The notes under the pieces are model-generated. The model made no database searches and was not told the DNA's origin. It saw only the letters and a list, made by a program, of their open reading frames with translations. Shown piece by piece: positions 60,258 to 64,000 of a DNA stretch of 64,000 bases; within the stretch, counting starts at the first letter, position 1; each line of letters begins with the position of its first letter. The stretch comes from Bacillus infantis NRRL B-14911 (GTDB lineage Bacteria; Bacillota; Bacilli; Bacillales; Cytobacillaceae). Both the position numbers and the translations under genes were made by a program. The DNA is taken from NCBI RefSeq assembly GCF_000473245.1, contig NC_022524.1:644501-708500 (forward strand). The letters run 5' to 3'.

Positions 60258-61742
60258 TTAGATAAAATCAATATTATTAAGCATAGATACCGTAACATCT
60301 CCACGAAGCCATAAATTATAATAATATATATTGATACCATTAATGGAATGATTTTTTTTTGAGGCATCCCCACCTGTCCCTTTAAGGAAAAATGCACTAT
60401 CTTTTGATTTAGGAAAATTAACAGATTTCCTAATCGTATTCGATTTTTTATTGATTGTAGGTTTATTGTTTTTATCTAATACAGGTGTTTCTTTCAATTT
60501 ATCATTATTAATTAAATATCGAACTTGCTCCCAGACAGGTTTGATTTTACTTTCAATTATTGAATCATTTATAGAAAGACGTTTAAATCCTAGGAATTTA
60601 TTTGACATTAATGGAGCCTTTGATGTAGGCTCTTCGAAAATAATAAATAGAAATTGTTTTTCATGGAAGTAGTTATAGACAAATGAATTTTCAAATTCAA
60701 TTGATTCGTCGCACCATTCTTTAAAGTCTATTTCACAAAATTTAGTGTCTTCTGTCCGAAGACCTTCAGTTGTTTGAACAATGGATTTTGGAATAATTCC
60801 AACCTTACTGAAAAATTCAATGTTACTAAGTTTTTTTGCTGTTCCACCAAACATTCTTACAATAATTTGTTCAGAGATAGAATTTGGCGCCAATCCGCGT
60901 TTAGTTGGTGGGATATTAAATTGAGTCATAAGCTCTCCAACTGTTTTATTTTTATATTTCTGGGTAAGTTTGTGTAGTTCCTCCTCTAATTCTTTAAATG
61001 TTGAGTAAGTATCATCTAGTTTTTCAAGTTTAGCTCCAAAATGCTTCTGCACTAAAGTTGATACAGTTGTGCGTTTTAAACGGAAACGAGGGCGGTTGGG
61101 CCATTTAGGGGCTGTATCTATGAGCATTAGATCTTTTCTAAGTTCAGAAGAAATTCTAGAATATTCTGTTGTAGGATCCTTGTATGTATCTTTTAAGTGT
61201 TGTATAAAATTACGAACAATAAGCCAATCATTTTTTAGGGTTTCCTTCTCTTCATCAGAAAACTCATGGAAGTGGTAGCCCTTGATAAAAAACTTTGCAT
61301 ATTCAGCAGCAGGTACAGTTTCTAAAGAGTCGTAATGATAATAAACCAATAATAAGTGCTCTAATTTGCGCCAGAAGCTCGAGGTTTCAAATTCTTCATC
61401 TGTTATTGATTCAGGTGTTACAGCTGTAATTGACATGGGCTCTTTTGCCTCGTAAATCAAATCAACAGAATTTTTTGACCTACTATTTTCCCTAGGTCGG
61501 CGGATTCCTGTGGTTTTTAGTTCTGTCCCAATACCATCAACCATTAAATCAGGGTTCTTATCTGTATCGGGTGGATATCCTAAAATAGATTGTTCAACAA
61601 CATCTCCAGCTATACCAGTAATCTTAGGTGACTTTATAGTTCTTGCAAAAACATTATTAACATCTGACTCTCCAAGAGTCTTGCCAACAGCATTTCTTAA
61701 AATAGTATCTAATTCTTTTCGTGTGAACTCATGTAAGGCCAT
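60258..61742 (-). CDS. Sau3AI/MutH-family restriction endonuclease
   Basis: A 494-aa protein. The N-terminal MutH-like nuclease core has GIAGDVVEQSILGY, NPDLMVDGIGTELKTT: catalytic Asp then Glu-x-Lys. The C-terminal half contains a second MutH-like fold without the full motif, as in Sau3AI, where it is an allosteric DNA-binding domain. Sau3AI cuts GATC; recognition here is inferred. No DNA methyltransferase is seen in the window, although such an enzyme normally needs one. AAAGGAG precedes ATG 61742. AT-rich. Confidence 0.83.
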   Translation of the reverse strand: MALHEFTRKELDTILRNAVGKTLGESDVNNVFARTIKSPKITGIAGDVVEQSILGYPPDTDKNPDLMVDGIGTELKTTGIRRPRENSRSKNSVDLIYEAKEPMSITAVTPESITDEEFETSSFWRKLEHLLLVYYHYDSLETVPAAEYAKFFIKGYHFHEFSDEEKETLKNDWLIVRNFIQHLKDTYKDPTTEYSRISSELRKDLMLIDTAPKWPNRPRFRLKRTTVSTLVQKHFGAKLEKLDDTYSTFKELEEELHKLTQKYKNKTVGELMTQFNIPPTKRGLAPNSISEQIIVRMFGGTAKKLSNIEFFSKVGIIPKSIVQTTEGLRTEDTKFCEIDFKEWCDESIEFENSFVYNYFHEKQFLFIIFEEPTSKAPLMSNKFLGFKRLSINDSIIESKIKPVWEQVRYLINNDKLKETPVLDKNNKPTINKKSNTIRKSVNFPKSKDSAFFLKGTGGDASKKNHSINGINIYYYNLWLRGDVTVSMLNNIDFI

Positions 61743-61906
61743 GAAGTAGGACTCCTTTTCTAATGCTAAGTATATGATACGGTATTAAATAAATTTATTC
61801 ATTATATCGGTTCTAAGGAATTGGGTCTTTAGCTTTACCGTTGTTCAGAAAGAAATATTATGTATATTGGTAAAAACGATATTAATAATACAAATGAGAA
61901 AGAGCT

Positions 61907-62494
61907 TTGAAAAAACTAGAGTTACTTAATCAATATACGCGCGAAGAGGCTTATGAGATTTTTGATGGAATTACACCATTTAAATGGATTCAAGGTATTA
62001 AAAAATCCCTCAACGTCTTCATATTCTTGTTCTCTTTGTTAAGTTTGGGCAGGATATATTAGTACAATAATTTATAGAAATTATTACTAATGGTGGAGTA
62101 CTTACATGGCAACCACAAAAAAAGCAAGGACTCAATAATCCGCAAACTTTAGATTTTATTAGCCATACTATTAATTACAAGATATTACTTGTTTTTACGG
62201 ACACGAAAAACTAATCTAGAAAACAAAAACACAGTGCCATTTAATATATGGGAAGACTTCCTTATCTAGCACACGATTTAGAAAAAGAATATCCTATGTT
62301 TTTCAAATGGCAGCTTTTAGACTATAAATCTTTAACTTTTGACGATTCTACTATTCTAGATTTGTATTTAGTAATGAAAGAAGCGTCTATTATAAAAGGG
62401 AATAGTCTACTTGAAACAAGTAAGCCGGAAAAAAGAGAGAGGGTAAAAATCAAAAAATACTTTTTCTTAGAGGGAAGGAGACAGAAGTACAGTT
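61907..62494 (+). pseudogene. Decayed DUF3427-type restriction/helicase-associated gene
   Basis: Fragments in different frames read, in order, LELLNQYTREEAYEIF, FVKFGQDIL, GGVLTWQPQ and NNPQTLDFISHT, then MGRLPYLAHDLEKEYP and FFKWQLLDY. Together they follow the known C-terminal domain pattern of DUF3427 proteins (YTRxEV, LTWQSQ, YLGKLxYxxHDxE, PVxFxWQ). Stops and frameshifts occur at about 62059, 62070 and 62210. Only the 3' piece (62248-62494) is an open frame. Clearly non-functional. Confidence 0.7.
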
Positions 62495-62535
62495 AGTCTG
62501 ACGAAAACTAGCTGCTTTTTTCTTGGTTAAATGTT

Positions 62536-62823
62536 TTAGCTGATTTCAAAAAGGAGCTTGTTCAAAACCCGTCTCGAGAACAATAGTGAAGAGGATCTTC
62601 CGTAAGCGTCCAGGTATAGCTCTCGAAGTGCCTTCCTTAAAGCACTGTTCTCATTGTCATCGTCCACTCCAATCCCTATACAGTCTTTGTAGGGCGAAGA
62701 ATCCTGGCAAATAGTTGCTGTTACTTTGTAATGAGAAGGGAATTGCAGAAGCTCAACTTCTACCTCATCTCCGTGCTCGTTTTTTATCCTTACAACTCGA
62801 GAATTTCGATATTCAGTTACCAA
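62536..62823 (-). CDS. Hypothetical protein, 95 aa
   Basis: Starts at TTG 62823 six bases after AAAGGGGA, which is better than the upstream ATG at 62883. The N-terminal ~50 residues are beta-rich (VVRIKNEHGDEVEVELLQF) and the C-terminus is helical and basic (SALRKALRELYLDAYGRSS). No family recognised, no membrane segment. Confidence 0.6.
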   Translation of the reverse strand: MVTEYRNSRVVRIKNEHGDEVEVELLQFPSHYKVTATICQDSSPYKDCIGIGVDDDNENSALRKALRELYLDAYGRSSSLLFSRRVLNKLLFEIS

Positions 62824-63002
62824 CGATATTCCCCTTTCAATGATTAAATTTATTTTGCAGCTCGTTCTAATGAACAATCTCAACTAAATGACGGCATATC
62901 GCAACTATCAACCCAGATATAAGGGGCATTGTGAAGGTACTCAACAGGAGTAAATGATATTAGTTACATTTACTCCTCAATCACTCAACATTGCCGCAGT
63001 TG

Positions 63003-63248
63003 TTATTTCTCTTCCAGGTCACTATTTTCCTCAGCTATCTTTATTAATTCCCAAGTCTTCAATCCAAATGCCTTCGCGATTGATGCTGTACCAGCGCCGA
63101 GGCTGGGGTCAATATGGTTTTGTTCCACTTTGCTTATGTACTCGCGTGAATAGCCGGTTAATCCAGCGAGGTCCTCCTGGCTGAGTTTCTGCTCGGCTCT
63201 TAACCGTTTGATTGTGCTCCCGATGTAAAGGATTTGCTCTTTGTCCAA
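63003..63248 (-). CDS. XRE-family HTH transcriptional regulator
   Basis: An 82-aa protein with one helix-turn-helix domain: IKRLRAEQKLSQEDLAGLTGYSREYISKVEQN (first 40 residues or so), the Cro/C1 pattern. Start TTG 63248 has AAAAAGGAG ten bases upstream; the frame extends to 63299 without support. It could control the neighbouring restriction genes, as C-proteins do, but it is not next to a methyltransferase. The stretch 63249-63522 has no gene. Confidence 0.78.
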   Translation of the reverse strand: MDKEQILYIGSTIKRLRAEQKLSQEDLAGLTGYSREYISKVEQNHIDPSLGAGTASIAKAFGLKTWELIKIAEENSDLEEK

Positions 63249-63522
63249 AGGAAATTTCTCCTTTTTACAGTAATTACATAACTGAGCAGGCAGAAACACT
63301 ATGAACTATAGTTCACAAAAGATATGAAATTTTATAAAGTGGATGTTTTTTATCACGGGAAGGTCTGTTTTACATGATATCGAAGGTGTGACCACACATT
63401 TATGAAGGATTGGGATGCTAGTTTTAAATCAATTTTGGTTATAAGGCATAAGAGGAGAGGTCGGCCTTTTACCAGGATGGAGTTCTGGAAAGGCAATTAG
63501 TTTATACTTCATTATTGCTCAA

Positions 63523-63560
63523 TAAAAAGGGTGCGATTTCCTTATTGAAGAAACGCACCC
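63523..63560 (-). terminator. Terminator of the Excalibur-domain gene
   Basis: On the minus strand GGGTGCG pairs with CGCACCC around an 18-base loop and is followed by five T. Confidence 0.75.
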
Positions 63561-63621
63561 CATAGTGAAGAATATTTATATTTTCTTTCTTTCATTTATT
63601 CCGCCCCAAAGTTCTAGAGGA

Positions 63622-63999
63622 TTACTCACCAACCATACCGTCGCCATCACGATCGTCCATATAAGGGTATAACCAATGATCACTCGTAATCGGCATACTA
63701 AAACCTGCTGCCTTTGCTTCTTTAATCGTCACCTGTCCATTACCGTTTGTGTCAACACTAGAGATATCACCGCTTGTGTTTGTAGTGGTTGTTTCGGAAG
63801 GCTCACTGCTTGTTAAACCTAGTGATTCGTTTACTTCATCAGGGTTCACATTTTCAAATGTATCAACGATCTCATTACCCATTAAAGTATAGGTATACTG
63901 ATAACTTGAAGGAATCTGCGTTTCCGTATTCGGATATGTGATAATGGCTTCAAAATTAGTAGCTCCACCTGCCTTACGAATCGCATCTTCCATATAAGC
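63622..63999 (-). CDS. Excalibur calcium-binding domain protein, N-terminally cut by the window edge
   Basis: The frame is open past the right edge; the ATG at 63993 is internal. The last 20 or so residues, YPYMDDRDGDGMVGE, follow the Excalibur/EF-hand Dx(D/N)xDG calcium-binding pattern, and an EF-hand-like DTNGNGQVTIKEA lies before it. A Thr/Ser-rich linker (SETTTTNTSGD) separates these from the upstream part. Such C-termini are typical of secreted or surface proteins of Bacillus, often nucleases. The rest is outside the window. Confidence 0.75.
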   Translation of the reverse strand, partial: AYMEDAIRKAGGATNFEAIITYPNTETQIPSSYQYTYTLMGNEIVDTFENVNPDEVNESLGLTSSEPSETTTTNTSGDISSVDTNGNGQVTIKEAKAAGFSMPITSDHWLYPYMDDRDGDGMVGE

Positions 64000-64000
64000 T

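Noticed and set aside
60095-60397. 100-aa minus-strand frame overlapping the end of the Sau3AI-like gene
   Set aside because: Out of frame with the nuclease, which extends through this overlap; no binding site.

Overview
The window is chromosomal DNA of a Bacillus-type endospore former (family Bacillaceae, not B. subtilis itself). The reasons are strong AGGAGG-type ribosome binding sites, many TTG and GTG starts, a PdaA spore-cortex deacetylase, SigB-like promoters, an S-box (SAM-I) riboswitch, and gene order. From about 9.7 to 43.9 kb the order follows the treR-yfkM-yfkK-yfkJ-yfkI-yfkH-yfkF-yfkE-yfkD-yfkA-yfjT-pdaA-yfjP-yfjO(rlmCD) backbone known from B. subtilis (recalled from memory, not searched), with extra genes between the conserved ones.

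Layout. 0-2.8 kb: fatty-acid activation and oxidation (truncated acyl-CoA synthetase, AidB-like acyl-CoA dehydrogenase). 2.75-3.77 kb: a tandemly duplicated non-coding block with 20-bp-period arrays. 3.8-6.1 kb: a flavin monooxygenase and a methyltransferase, translationally coupled. 6.2-9.6 kb: a PAS4-GGDEF-EAL-PilZ c-di-GMP protein behind a c-di-GMP-I riboswitch. 9.75-19.3 kb: treR, a siderophore-type N-hydroxylase, a DJ-1 stress protein, methionine aminopeptidase, a methyltransferase, an MBL hydrolase, the yfkKJIH group and a DUF3231 protein. 19.3-29.5 kb: a ZosA-like P-type ATPase, an MFS pump, an OsmC protein, a stress protein, a Ca2+/H+ antiporter, YfkD, an MhqR-box ring-cleaving dioxygenase, a GNAT and a HAD phosphatase. 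29.5-43.9 kb: small metabolic enzymes, YfkA radical SAM, a YtxH-like stress protein, gamma-glutamyltransferase, a DUF421 protein, class I fumarase, PdaA, an AlkA-type glycosylase and RlmCD.

43.9-62.5 kb, downstream of rlmCD, is an accessory mosaic. It holds a Cap4/DUF4297-like nuclease coupled to a Rad50-like zinc-hook ATPase, a HEPN-like protein, a SAM-riboswitch-controlled ribose-type ABC transporter, a DUF697-type GTPase, an EVE-HNH (McrA-type) endonuclease, an ABC-F protein, an OLD-family nuclease, a Sau3AI/MutH-type endonuclease with no methyltransferase in view, and a decayed DUF3427-type gene. Broken pieces of the rlmCD 3' end lie between these cassettes, as do copies of a ~50-bp palindrome. 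This suggests the 3' end of rlmCD is a repeatedly used insertion or recombination site. No integrase, tRNA, rRNA or CRISPR array was seen.

Across the chromosomal part, several terminators are followed by arrays of a short motif repeated every 20 bp, with a different motif in each array. I know of no named element of this kind.
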